DNA of 64,000 bases, from assembly GCF_000003815.2 (NCBI RefSeq), contig NC_049987.1:21882120-21946119 (forward strand), in the 5' to 3' direction. Below the pieces are notes generated by a model. The model saw nothing but the letters and a program-made list of their open reading frames with translations, was not told the DNA's origin and did not search any database. Within the stretch, counting starts at the first letter, position 1. Each line of letters starts with the position of its first letter. The position numbers were made by a program, and so were the translations under genes. Origin of the DNA: Branchiostoma floridae (lineage: Eukaryota > Chordata > Leptocardii > Amphioxiformes > Branchiostomatidae). Below are positions 26,032 to 38,199 of the stretch, in pieces.

Positions 26032-26139
26032 GAGAGTTAAACTGAAAACTACACATCACAATGCAGCTTTTACTTTTTAAGTTGTTTTACAACATGTTTT
26101 TTTTCAATATAAATGTAAAGATTTTTATTCAGTAGCCCA

Positions 26140-27260
26140 GAAAAATACAATGGTGTCCCCCTGTCTTTGGTGCTGACGTGCGATCTGATAGACAGCATAA
26201 GCTGGACAGATATGGGTTATTTCCTGTACGATCAATAAACCGTTAAACACCGACCACACGACTGCATGTGGTACTAAAGGTGCGTGAATATTGCCTACAG
26301 CTACAGCCCCGAATATTACAATATATGTAAGCCACAGAGATACGTTTTGTTTTTCACAGTTGTTGCTTTTTACTTCTTACAAATGAAGCATGGTTTTGGA
26401 GTATATTGTAACCTATATTGTAACCTATATTGTAAAGGAGATGGAAATAAACAAACACATTCAAACAAACAATGGACCTGTCAATATTATCTCTTCATGT
26501 AGGAAGATAAAAAAACAACCCTGTTCTTGGTAATGAATTGTTATTTGTGGGACAAGAAAGTAGGGAAGACAGATATGAGGTATTTCTGTATACAATATGT
26601 TTTCCCTTTTTTTCAAAAGATCATGAATATGTTTTGGCCAAAATCATTTTCCCAGTGAAAAACTACAAAACTGTCCTTGGTGCTGATTTACCATGATCTG
26701 ATAGGCAACATAAGCAGGACAGATATGGGTTATTTCCCATACAATCAATAAATGGTTAAACACAGACCACACGACTGCATGTGGCACTAAAGGTGCGTGA
26801 ATATTGCCTACAGCCCAAAATATAACAATAAGCCTCACAGATGGGATTTTGTTTTTTCCAGTTGTTGCTTTTTACTTGTTACAAATGCTTACAAATGAAG
26901 CATGGTTTTGGAATGGACCTGTTAGTATTTTCCCCTTCATGTAAGAACAGAAAAAAACAACCCTTGGTGCTTACTTGTCATTTGAGGGACACAAAACCTG
27001 GGAGGACAGATATACATTGTAAGCTATTTCTGTGTACAATATATTTTCCCTTGGCTTTGTTTCAAAGGATCAAGAATGCATTTTTGGTCCAAATCATTTT
27101 CCCAACAATAAACTACAAAACTGTCCTTGGTGCTGATTTGCCATCTGATAGGCAACATAAGCAGGACAGTTATGGGTTATTTCGTGTACAATCAATAAAT
27201 GGTTAAACACAGACCACACAACCACTTGTGCGACACTAAAGGTGTTCAAGCGTTACCTGC
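26140..27260 (+). repeat. Tandem triplication, unit about 450-500 bp
   Basis: The block tgtccttggtgctgatttrc, followed by ggcaacataagcaggacaga, tatgggttatttc, atcaataaatggttaaacac and agaccacacgactgcatgtg, occurs at about 26157, 26671 and 27121. A second shared block (acaatatrttttccc, ttttggccaaaatcattttccc) sits between copies. Related single phrases (cttggtgctga) occur as far as 25874 and 28322, suggesting an older, wider array. Confidence 0.85.
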
Positions 27261-27332
27261 AGGCCTAGACAGGCTGCAAGAGGTTGCAGTTTCCTGCAGT
27301 GTATTGATTGGACTGCAGATTTTCAGTTCCTT

Positions 27333-27602
27333 AACTCCGGTGCAATGGCCTAATGGCCTTGCATTTGGTAGGTCGTGAGTTCGATCCCCGGCTGAGTCAT
27401 TCCAAAGACTTTAAAAATGGTACATGCTGCTTTCTCTGCTTAGCACTCAGCATTCGGGAAAGAGTATGGAAGTTGAACACACACTACCAGTGGACTAGCC
27501 CCCTGCTGTAGAGATTGCATTGTGTGGCCCAAGGGCTATTGAAACGGAGATAGGTGCCACCCTATGCGCCATCAGGCGCGGGAAGGACTTTAACTTTTTA
27601 AC
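27333..27602 (+). mobile_element. tRNA-derived SINE, family B, copy 1
   Basis: tRNA-like head with A-box-like caatggcctaatggcc and an excellent B box GTGAGTTCGATCCCC (about 27376). Then gctgctttctctgcttagca, ctcagcattcgggaaagagt, atggaagttgaacacacact, cgccatcaggcgcgggaagg and actttaac. A close copy in the opposite orientation is at 40112-40395. Confidence 0.85.
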
Positions 27603-27939
27603 TCTTTTTTTCAGTTCCTTATGACTGAGCTAAATCACAAAGGTTTTAGTAACAACAATTTCTAACCATATGTTTCAAGCGAATGTTTTCAATGTTATGT
27701 CTTTTTTTCACCTATTCTTTTTTACTGGGAGATTTAGCATATTTGTTTCATTCACAAAAAATGCTGTTGTTCTTCAATGGGTGTTTTCTTGTCCATGCTT
27801 AATAACATTTTTCTACAGGTGTTTTTGGAAAAAAATTTAGAGATTTTAAGTCACAAAGGCATATTACCTTAAAATGTTAGCTTCCAACTTCCAAAATGAG
27901 GATGACAATCTTTCTACATGAAAAGTCTCCCTTCCACTT

Positions 27940-28289
27940 CAGGGTTTGAAATACCACCTGCATATGCATGTTAGTGCAGGTAAAATTGGAGCTGTGCAGG
28001 TATTTCTGGTGTCTACCTGCACCTAACCTGCACTGGTCCATGTACTGGGTTTTATACATAAATGCCCTACGATGTAGTAGGTGTATATGGATTGTTATTA
28101 GCTGCATTGACTTTTAACACATATAAAACATAACAGAAAAAATATCAATGGTTCCTGAACAATTTGTAGTACTGTATGATCCATACTTCCTAAATTCATA
28201 GTGGTGCAGGTAAAATCTGCCTGGTGCAGGTAATTTTCAATGTTACCTGTACCAGTGCAGGTGTGCAGAAAAAAGTATTTTGAGTCCTG
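27940..28289. mobile_element. MITE, CAGGGCTC family, copy 3 (350 bp)
   Basis: cagggtttgaaataccacct at the left and gtattttgagtcctg at the right, with the same interior as the copies at 11002 and 11994. Flanked by a 5-bp repeat cactt (27935-27939 and 28290-28294). Confidence 0.85.
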
Positions 28290-29401
28290 CACTTCCAGTA
28301 CAGTGAACTACTAAGCATGTCCTTGGTGCTGAAATGTGAATTGTAATTAAACAGAGCATTTCTATCAAAAATGACTCACTCAGTCCTACATGTACTAAAG
28401 TGCACAATCAGTAGTAGAAGCTTCACATCTGTTGCCTCAACTAAGGTTGTTTTCTAGCTCAGATTTCATTCCTTTGGGAAGTCTGAAGCATTTTTCTGTC
28501 AGGGTGTACAATTACATATACAGCATATATGTCCTTTCTGCTGAACCATCATGGATAGAACATCAAGATAAAACAAAGCCTAACTGTTTATCTGCTATCA
28601 GACTCTGATGCACATCTGGGCACCCTGCCTACATGTAAGCTATGGTTAGTTATGCTATTTCCGCTGTCCCTCCTTCAGGAAGTCCAAACATGGTACTGAA
28701 CTGTCATTGGAGAACACGTTTCTTGGAGAGAAAAAATGGTTGTCTATCTGCTAATGTTTATCTTGCCACTGTTCCCTCAGAAAAAGTCTACATTGTACAT
28801 GTCCTTGGTACTTAACTGTCATCTAAAAGCTGTGTCACTGATGACAGATAGTGGATATGGAGATGCTATCAGTTGCTTGAGTAACTGCTTTTTGGCTTAT
28901 CTTATTACCTGGATGTCTAATTTTTATCAATGCATCTGAAACTAGTGAAAGATGACTTCTGAAAAAAAAAACTAAGTTTATCTCAGATATTGTCTCTTTG
29001 TCAGATTGTTAATGTTTGTGTAATACTATAGGAAACAGGGCCATCTATATGCCGGCTTAGTACATCCATGTAGACGTCATCTACAGAACCAAGTTTGCGA
29101 GCTATAATGAAGACATACGACCACCCATCTCCCACCCACACATAGCTATAGATAGCATCACACTAATAAACTACTTACTACCCCCCACATGAGTCATATT
29201 AACCATGACCAAGCACTTTGCTATCAAACAGAGGCAGGCCCCAAAAATGGAAGACAAAGTGTTGGGTTTTAAACATTACTTTGAGTTGATGATGCTTATC
29301 GGAACATCGTGGGCCCATCCACTGCAGATACATATCAGTAACAAGGCTCAGTGTATGAATTATTCAAGCTCTGCAGAATGTAAGCTTAACACTGGTGGAA
29401 G

Positions 29402-29739
29402 CAGGGCTCTAGCCAGCGTTCGTTTTTCCGTCAATTGACGGAAATTTGCTGCGTGTGACGGAAACATTTTAAAACCAATACCTTGATGGACAAAAATCCT
29501 TGGTGGAAGCTACAGGCGGCTTGGGGACTCTGTCCACGGCCGTAAAAGCCACACACTGTTTGTTTTGCTATTGTTATTATTGTTGACTAAGTGTGTGAGC
29601 GCCCTTTAGCATACAATAATCTCATTAAAAAAAAACGTTTTTCATGGTCTCAGTTCAGTCTTTCTAACTCCTGGAAGAGTGTTTTCGCGACAATGGGAAT
29701 TAGCTGACGGAAAAAAATTTCGAGCTGACTAGAGCCCTG
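29402..29739. mobile_element. hAT-type MITE (338 bp) with 8-bp target duplication
   Basis: Termini cagggctctagccagc and, inverted, gctgactagagccctg. It is flanked by a perfect 8-bp duplication ggtggaag (29394-29401 and 29740-29747), the target-site length expected for hAT transposons. Subterminal ttccgtcaattgacggaa and gctgacggaaa motifs occur near both ends. No coding capacity. Confidence 0.9.
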
Positions 29740-31499
29740 GGTGGAAGCCTATACTGTACTGTACAAACTGGCATGAGTTAAAATGTATGTTTTTTAACAA
29801 GCTGCCTTCATATGAATGAATGAATGAATGGATGAATATATTTCAAAGGGAACTTTCAAATCTAGTATGCCAAATCTGTACATTTGCTACCAAGAGCAAT
29901 AATTTTCTTTTCAATTCTAAAATGACATAAAAATTCTGGTTGTACATAATTTCAAATTGCTTACCAACCCGAAATACTTTATTGTTTAAAAAATTGTGGT
30001 TGTGCTAAAGGAGATTTACTTCCAAATTGCTGTTTAAGATAATTAAACAATACGAAAGTGATGAATCCATTTATGGAATCAATTCTTTCTTTTGAAGAGT
30101 AGAATGTGGTTGGTTTTGATTGTCCTTCCTAGCTTCAAACTATACTGTCCTATATTGTCCTTCCAAGCTGTATACTAGCTATTTCACTATTCATGCCTTT
30201 GTGTGAATTCATGATTCCCTACTCCCACCTGTACCTCACCAGACAAATCTCTTCATTGACTTAATTCAGTCCCCAAGGGTAACAATGCCATCGCTACTTC
30301 ATTCCCAATTAATGCATATCCAAATCCACTGTGGGTTCATTGCATACACATGTACCTTTGTGTTACTTTCCTATTATGTAGCACTTGCTGTAGCAAATTC
30401 TACATTTCCTATACTTGTAGCAAAAGTGTGTGGCAAATGATTGTTCCCAACAATCCTGGCTACAACCCAAATAACCAACATCTTTTTCTCCTGAGTAGCT
30501 CACATTGGCAGTACTGTGACTTCATCAGAAACTTACTAGTGTCTTTACCAAGCTACTGGAGGATGTATCTTTTTTCTGCATCAAACCAAAGCTGATTTCA
30601 GATGAACTGTTGAACATTTCTCAGACAAATTCTGAACAGCATGGGCTATACAGCATGTCAGACTTCTTTATCATTTGTCCTCGCATTGGCAAAACTAGCA
30701 TCAGTGCCACTACATCAGTGAATACAAAACAACTCTACATCATACATAGCCACCATTCACTATTATCTCCTTCCTGCATTCTGCACAAGCTGATAGCATA
30801 TGATATTCCCAACATTTCACACGCTTCTGAGGACTCACAACTCAAAGAGGACTAAACGTTCCTCTTTATTCCTCTTCCCATGGGGGAAACTGACAGTGCC
30901 GCTTGGTCACCTAATTTTTCATCCGCAGCTCCCATTCAAATCACTGGATCAGCAGCTTCCTTTGCATTCATAGCATGGACAAATATTTGTACAGGCGGTC
31001 CCTGAAGCCCAAGCAATTTTGAAAAGGTGTGGCGTTACATGTATGGTTATACGTGCACCAGTAGGATGTTCAATTTCTTACAAATGGAAGTAGTCGTCTT
31101 TAATTTCACCAAGAAGATTATAATTAATATGTTTTAGGTGCTGTCTGTTTGTGTACAGCATAACTTTAGAAGCCCTGGATGGATCCTTATAATATATAGT
31201 AGGGTTTGGTGCAATTTCAATAATTTTGACAATAGGCTTCCTAGCGGATTTCCACGGTACTGCAACAGAACTTACGGCTTTGATATATAATTCTGGACAT
31301 GTTATGGTCTTGATTTCTGAGTGGTAGATAGCTCTTGGGACAGAGGGTAAGACATTTAGGTTTGGGCCCCCTTGCAGCTTTTTTTAAACTACAGGAGCCA
31401 ATTTTGTTCAAGACTTTATCCTGTACTTGCTCAGCACTCCACTGAAGATAGATTGAAACTGGAATCAATTTTTCATGGCACCACTTGTCGATAATCAGC

Positions 31500-31810
31500 C
31501 GAAATGAGTAACTGGGAAGTCAGCGGATGTGAAGGAAGACCGATGACGGTGGGCCGGATCTATAGACAACAAATGAGGCATTGAAATGATTCAGCTCTTC
31601 TCTAACCCATAAAGCGATGAAGGGACACCTCATGCCACCTGAAATATTGACAGGGTCCCAAAGGGCCTGGCAGCTGCCCTTAGTCAGACATAAATCAGTG
31701 CCTGATGAGTTTAGGGGACCCCATGCATCCTGCTGGCACCAGGAAGGGATTCATTATACCAGAATGGGCAGGTCCAAGTATTGGCATCGAGGCAATTTTG
31801 TGTTTCAGTA
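31500..31810. other. Unassigned non-repetitive segment of higher GC
   Basis: Distinct in composition from its neighbours (gaccgatgacggtgggccgg; gggtcccaaagggcctggca). It has no repeat copy in the window and no domain in its open frames. Could be conserved non-coding DNA. Confidence 0.15.
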
Positions 31811-32158
31811 AGATTATATCTTTGTTTTTGCTCTCTGGGTGACAACAACAGAGTTGTAGACCCCACATTTCCAGTTTCTAATTATAAAATAATGAGATTG
31901 TACACATAAAATGATTAAAGTCATGCTTCCTTCCATACATTTTTATGTTATTTATTTCTATTAAAATTCTAATGTATCTTAAGAGATGTTTCACTTTGCA
32001 AAAGGTCCCAAATCTTGAGTTTCCAGTAGTCTAGGCCACAAACCTTGACTTTTGTTTTCCAAACACCTACCTTTATAACAACTATCATTACAATTACTAC
32101 ATGGGCAATCTACCTGAACAGTTCGTAAGTTATGCTGACCACAAAAACCTGCAAACAC

Positions 32159-32159
32159 A

Positions 32160-32207
<48 letters not shown>

Positions 32208-32210
32208 TAC
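32159..32210 (+). repeat. (CA)n microsatellite
   Basis: About 50 bases of nearly pure ca repeat. It produces spurious Cys-Val and Thr-His open frames on the two strands. Confidence 0.98.
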
Positions 32211-33059
32211 GAAAACCAATACCAGGCCCTCCAATCTTTATAGTAAGGACTAGGAATTGTCCCAAGCTTGTCAGGTCCGCCTCATCACAGACTGTCCAGT
32301 GGAACACATTCCATTACTGGGGAGTCATCAATCCCCTAAACATTGAGCAGACAGCTTCCCAGGGTATAAGCCACTTGAGGGATGGGGTTAATGTACATGG
32401 CTCTCTCAGGCTCTAAACTTTTGTCTGACTCTCAGATGGAGCAAAGTTTTGTGCTGATGCAAAGGCACAGGGTGCAACCTACATCATCAAAATGAACTTA
32501 CAATTATGAGTCGTGAGAGTACTAGCAAGTCACTCACTGCAAGTGGTTACAAGAGCACAACAATTTACCGGGACAAACCTTTTTTGTCTTGTCGGACCAG
32601 TCTGAAAAAAACGCACCTGAAAAAATTTGATGGGCCAGATGCAGGACCTATTAGAAAATGAACGGATTATCTATATAAGCACGCATTGACGTGTAAGTAA
32701 AGATTTGTGAAAGTATGGACCAAAACTTCAACTACAAGGTGGAAGAGTTTCAACTAACTTATTCTAAGATGACAGAAAATATTGAAACCTGGTTTGAGAC
32801 CACTGTCAGTCGACTTGATATCCCAAAATACCCTGGTGTGAAATGCAACGGATAAAGGTTACCCAGTGAATAAAGGCAAACTAGCGTTATATACCACAGG
32901 ATTACTGATGCTGCATTGGCACATCTCTTTAAATGTATCGCTTTATTACGTGTGTGGCAGTATTATGGCATCTGGCGGACTTATGATATAGTTGATGTTA
33001 CAGGGCTTATTCGAAGAAATTGAAAAGCAAACCGCCACCTTAATCTAGCCTAACTTTTG

Positions 33060-33260
33060 GGCATAAGAAGAATGGAGAGACTGACCAAAACTTTCCACAG
33101 GCCTGCATCTTAGACATATTCACTTATCATTCTTAAGAAAGGAAGCAGTGTGTCAGAGGTGTAAGATGGCAAAGACGGACCATAACTCTCCAGTGCCTGC
33201 ATCTAAGACATGTTCACTCATCATGCTTAACAAGGGAAACAACATGTCAGAGCTGTGTAA
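33060..33260 (+). repeat. Tandem duplication, unit about 105 bp
   Basis: Two copies of ctgcatcttagacatattca, ctyatcattcttaa and gtgtcagaggtgt (from about 33104 and 33199). Non-coding. Confidence 0.7.
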
Positions 33261-33658
33261 GAAGCTTCATCTTTCACGGCAAGGTTTATTCTATGACACT
33301 CTTTGTGAATAGCTTATCAGTTCAGAAGTAAATGCCAAGAGTATATGACGTTGGAGGACCATGTTTCCGTCCCACTAATTGTTTGGGAACCTATGTTGTT
33401 CATTATTGCTGTTAAAATTTACATAAATCTGTCCTTTTGACTTGGAGCTTACAAAAATACATTTTTATCAATAGCATGTCAAGAAAAAGTGTTTTTTTTA
33501 CAGAGGGTCAGGTTTAGTTTTAGATTGCAGGAAGTAACCCAAGTCTTTGATATTCAGGGAGCAAATTTGTAAGCTACCACCTTAACAGGTGGTTTTCTGT
33601 TTTGACGCACAAGTTTATTCCAGAAGATTTTTTAGCCAAGTCTAACAACCAATATACT

Positions 33659-34228
33659 GATTTAGTTCAGCTTTATTGGATTTTCATTAACATTGACCTC
33701 AACTTGCTAATTTTCACCCATCAGCCGGGGGATTGGAGTTCAGCAGAAGTCGGTTCTCCCGTCGTTGACACTAACGCTTCCCGACGTGCCATTAACCAAC
33801 CAGAATGACGAAGCAATGATATATCATAGCCACTCTTTCAATATACTCTGTGTGTTTGGTCACTTGTTCAACCTTCCTGACCACTTAGATGCCACGATGA
33901 AGGCAACTTTTTATTTGCATGCTCGAATCAGCTTTCGGGTTCCCATATAAACAACCCAACATGATCCAATGTTTCTGACTAATGTTGTATTCAAATATAA
34001 TCATACATATACAGCATAACATAGCAAAATATATATGACTAGTATGAGAACCAGCATGCTGATTTAGTTCAGCTTTATTGGATTTTCATTAACATTGACC
34101 CCAACTTGCTAATTTTCACCCATCAGCCGGGGGATTGGAGTTCGACAGAAGTCGGTTCTCCCGTCGTTGACACTAACGCTTCCCGACGTGCGATTAACTA
34201 ACCAGAACGAGGAAGCGATGATATATCA
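33659..34228 (+). repeat. Direct repeat of about 168 bp, 402 bp apart
   Basis: 33659-33828 and 34061-34228 share gatttagttcagctttattg, aattttcacccatcagccgg, gattggagttc, gtcggttctcccgtcgttga and cactaacgcttcccgacgtg with few differences. The copied segment is GC-richer than its surroundings. Open frames in it lack an ATG start and a known domain. Confidence 0.9.
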
Positions 34229-34859
34229 TCGCCGCTGCAGACTCGGCGACTCTATTGATTGTCTCCCCCGCCAGGCTCCGTATCTCCACAGGCCATTCCT
34301 CCAGGAGGAGTCGGTAATAATGGTCGCCACGACAACATTCATCTCCGCGGCTGGGAAAATTGCACTCAGCCATTTTCAGTCAATGCCACTGTCTTTGTTA
34401 TCGACTCCGCCAAGGCAGGGGATGTTACATTCGTGATTCTAGATCTCAATCCATTTTCAGCCATTTTCTTACTGCGATATGATAAAGTATAGGTTCATGA
34501 TACTTTTCTGTAATGTGAAAACTTTAACCAGTGTCTCAGCAATCAGTTAGTAAAACATCCTGATTAATGGCAATAATGATAACATATCCTTGCCCCAAAG
34601 CTAATTACAAGGTGGTATACAATGTGTAGATGCTAATTATAAACAGAAAAGAGAAATGGACTATATTAATATAATTGAATTAAAGGCAAAATTGATAACA
34701 GGGTTGAGGGTTGAAATTTTTTTTCCTTTACCTAGACAGTGCAGTGTGGTTAAGGTCTGGGAAAACCCATTTGGGGTGTTCAAAAAATACATGTTGCAGT
34801 TAAGTGTGGACTCTAAGTTTTTGTCATAAAGTGTCTTATAGCAAGTCGATAATTTATGC

Positions 34860-35500
34860 AGATTTTTATGACGTCATGATGACGTCATCAAGTATTATGG
34901 GGCCACGCCCATTTTCATAAAAAATGAACCTACAGGCTGGGGATTGGAGATAAGTCAATGGAATCTCTTGTAATATGTCCATAATAGTGATGGCAAGCCA
35001 TACAAATTCGTTTTTTATCAGATTTCCAAATACTGATTTTTAACGAATTTTTTTGTGTGAATTTTTATTGCCCCCGATGCCCCCAGCCCTGGGGGACTCA
35101 AATAGCACCGCATCGTTTCGGCCGAATTTGAAGCTTTAGTTTTGAGGGTTAACTCCACAAAAATGACTCTTTTTCCCTTGTTTTATGATTAGTTTTACCA
35201 TGGGTTCGTCGCAAAAATCATTTATCTATCGTAGTTGTAACATATTTCCCCTTCAGGGGCCGTAAAAGAGCCAAAATCGCCGGGTTTTGGCCTGCATTCC
35301 ATAGGCCCCGCTCACTTCCGGTAAAATGCGAGGTCATTGACCTTTCAGCACGCAGAAGCACAACAGAAATGGCGCGATTTGCAAATCCAAGCCGGGGGTG
35401 ACTCCGCAAAACCTGCCAGCCCGAAATAAACAACAACACGCGATGACGTCACGGCCATGCCGCAGCCAAGATGGCGGACTCGGTGAGAGGCGAAACCCGC
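34860..35500 (+). promoter_or_regulatory. CRE-rich, promoter-like segment inside intron 1
   Basis: Three perfect TGACGTCA cAMP-response elements (34869-34876, 34880-34887, 35444-35451). They are followed by ccaagATGGCGGACTCG at 35467, an ideal start context, and immediately GTGAGA, a plausible splice donor (35483). This looks like a promoter with a tiny first coding exon on the plus strand, antisense to MAN1A, but I could not identify further exons. An alternative is the edge of an unknown mobile element. Confidence 0.3.
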
Positions 35501-36450
35501 CGAGCGCTTTGTGGCGAAGTTTGGGCCGGAAAACGGCCGTATACAGGGATATGTCCTACAAAGTATTGTAGGACAAGTCTTTAGGATTATTCTGATGCCT
35601 TTTGGAGACACTCTATCCGTTTTTTCTGGAGATACGGACTTGTTTTTGATGCCGGACCCTCACGTCCCTTTGTTATGCCATGCCGCCACATGATCCGAGA
35701 AAAAATTATACACATGTGCGCCCACGATTTCCACAGTTGTCGGGACGAAAACAGCTAGCTTCTGCGGGGCTTGATTGGGATAGATAGCCCCGAGAAAGGA
35801 GATGGCCGAATGTGGTATGGAATAATTCAGCAAATTGTTGAGTAATTTTTCGTCGTAGTCAAGGGTCGGAGCACTAAACTTTAAAGCTTTTGTATGTTTG
35901 CCCAGACGGTTACATATTTTACGTAAGTTCAACATTGTATTTGCAAAATATCGACAATCTGCATGTTGTAATGTTTGTCGGAAGTTATTCTTCAACTACT
36001 CGATGTGTAAAGATATTTGCCGTGTCGTCGGTCCGAAATGTTACGTTACTATGTAATGGCCATCCAAGAAAGAAAGCCGTTACTTACAGCAAGGAACTTT
36101 TATCTTTGGTTACAGTGAAGATTGAAAACATTGAATCTATTACAATAAAAATGAACGCTACCGTTACTGGTCTTTTGTCATACTTGTTCACATATCAGTG
36201 CAGTCAAGCCGTTGGTTACGTTGCTATCCAAGAATGAAGAAATAAAGCCATTGCAGTTGACGCTAGATCGGAGTTTGCACGGGCACTAAATTTATTAAAT
36301 TTAAAATAAAAATGAATGTTACTGAATGAAACTTTTCTTCACACCAGAACAGTTTGTTTTATTGAATGAATGAATATATTTATTTTATATACAAATAATC
36401 AGGGAATTCCTCTTCTTTCTTGAGATAGCTGTGAAGATCCTCTGTGGGTC
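35501..36450. other. Unassigned segment downstream of the CRE-rich region
   Basis: Contains a reverse frame of 111 codons (35660-35995) with a protein-like look but no domain I recognise, and overlapping forward frames. No repeat copy elsewhere in the window. I cannot tell whether it is an exon of an unannotated gene. Confidence 0.2.
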
Positions 36451-36467
36451 TGTCGTCATCCACATAA

Positions 36468-36555
36468 CGTAGCCTGATTGGTCCAGTCGCCTCTTGTTTT
36501 CGCGCCATGGGACAGCTGGGCTGCCCTCAAGGGGCGGAGCAGGCTGTTCTCAATA
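36468..36555 (+). promoter_or_regulatory. Promoter-like motif cluster
   Basis: Within 70 bases: an inverted CCAAT (tgattggtcc), an E2F-like ttttcgcgcc and a GC box (ggggcggagc). No gene is attached with confidence. Confidence 0.2.
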
Positions 36556-37010
36556 ATGCCCCAGTTTCCAGGGGGGTGAAAAACAATTTTCTCTTCAATT
36601 TATGGGTCAAATTGTGTCATTGGTGTGAAAAACACCAAAGATAATCAAAATAGACCTAAAGAAACACCACTTCTGATGGAATAAAATTATTTTCAAGATA
36701 TGCCACAGGATGGGTTTACTCCAACCTTAAATTAACATGAATAAATCTAAATCAACTTTTGATAATTTTAAGTTTGTTCAAATGCAAAAATAACAGTACC
36801 ATATTTCTTTATGATGCCTGTTTCACGCTCAGCTAACTGATAGATAAACACCGTCAGACATTAATCATACACGAATGGCTCCTATGATTTATGCTTGTAG
36901 GGTGACCTCAGCTTTATTGGTAAGCCCAGTCCGACCATATTGCCAGCAGTGTTCTAATGGCTCATCACTGAATGCATTGTTGCATGTGAGTCTTACATAC
37001 GAACCTACTG

Positions 37011-37505
37011 TAAATGCACTTTAAAGTTTAAGTTTGCGGAGATTGAATTTTGCGGTAGAGAGGAAATAATGTGTTTGCGGTAATTTTGAGTTTGTGGTAA
37101 TGCTTTAGTCATATACTGTAGAGTAATGGAAACATTGACGCCTATGTGGACAGCCACCTGCTAGCGACTGGGCAGGGTTGCTACAGATGAACAAAACAGT
37201 CACTTTTGGCAGTGCTGGACAGGTCAATTGTTGCTGATCTAGCGTTATTTACCCTCTGAATATGTAGCACTTCTTAATCATTAAGAACATGTATTCAATG
37301 TTCGAAGATCTGTATTCACCGTAACAGATGCCTCCCACACATCACAATACTGCACGATATACAATACGTAACACTTACATGTTGCGGTTAGACAAGAGAT
37401 AGGTGAGAAGACAGATTTTTAAAAAAATGTTAAATTTAAAACAAAAACTGTGAACATACATTTGTACATTGTAAACCCGGCGCAAACATTTCTGCATCTA
37501 CCGGG
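37011..37505. mobile_element. Foldback element, TACTGTAAATGCA family, copy 3 (interrupted)
   Basis: Left end tactgtaaatgcac with ttaagtttgcgg and ttgcggtaattttgag. A matching right-end fragment, cgcaaacatttctgcatcta, is at 37485, with about 350 bases of unrelated sequence between them. Confidence 0.5.
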
Positions 37506-38199
37506 CTTTTAGCCTGAGGCATGCGTAATGGCATCATTTGGACGCACTTTTCTTAAAATAACATATTAAGAAATTGGACACACTAGATGCCCTTAAACTG
37601 GGGAGCAGATCTTCTAACAAGCATGAAATTCTGATTGATCATGGAAGCCACTAGGTTGTTTGTGGTCAGTCTTCTACTCTGCACTATGGAAGGTAGATGC
37701 CCCCGGACCCCCCTACAATAGTGGTGTCTATATCACTTACCATGACACACCAAGAAATTTGGACCCCCATAATAAAGCCCTAGCTAAAAGCCTGGCATCT
37801 ACAGTATTGCGCTGTTATCTGCAGGCGATCGTTACTACTGTCCGCGGGGCGCCACGTGAACGGGAAACACCGTAAAACTGGGGTAATAACTCAGGGATTT
37901 TACCGAGTCAGTCTGGGCCGCTTCACGATAAAACTAAAAATGGTAATGTTGTTTAATTCATCAAATTGATTATTTTCCTTCACTCATCTTCCAATAAAAC
38001 TGTTTAGATAGGAGCCTTCATTGTAAATAATTGTCAACTAATCAAATAATTACGTGACTGTCTGGCACCAGACCAAAAGGATAAAAGATTTGATGGGTAT
38101 AGTTTTTTAGGTTGGAGATTTTTGATTATCATTAACTGTATGCAAGGCTTAGGTATTACATGTGATTGAACAAGATACAGCATTCTGCCTATGCATGCA

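Noticed and set aside
27333-27410. Possible tRNA gene on the plus strand
   Set aside because: Only the Pol III boxes are kept. The rest matches a SINE repeated at 40112-40395.
32110-32416. Open frames across the CA repeat
   Set aside because: Low-complexity translation of a microsatellite.
35660-35995. 111-aa reverse open frame of protein-like composition
   Set aside because: No domain recognised, no splice or homology support, and it overlaps forward frames of similar length. Left as unassigned.
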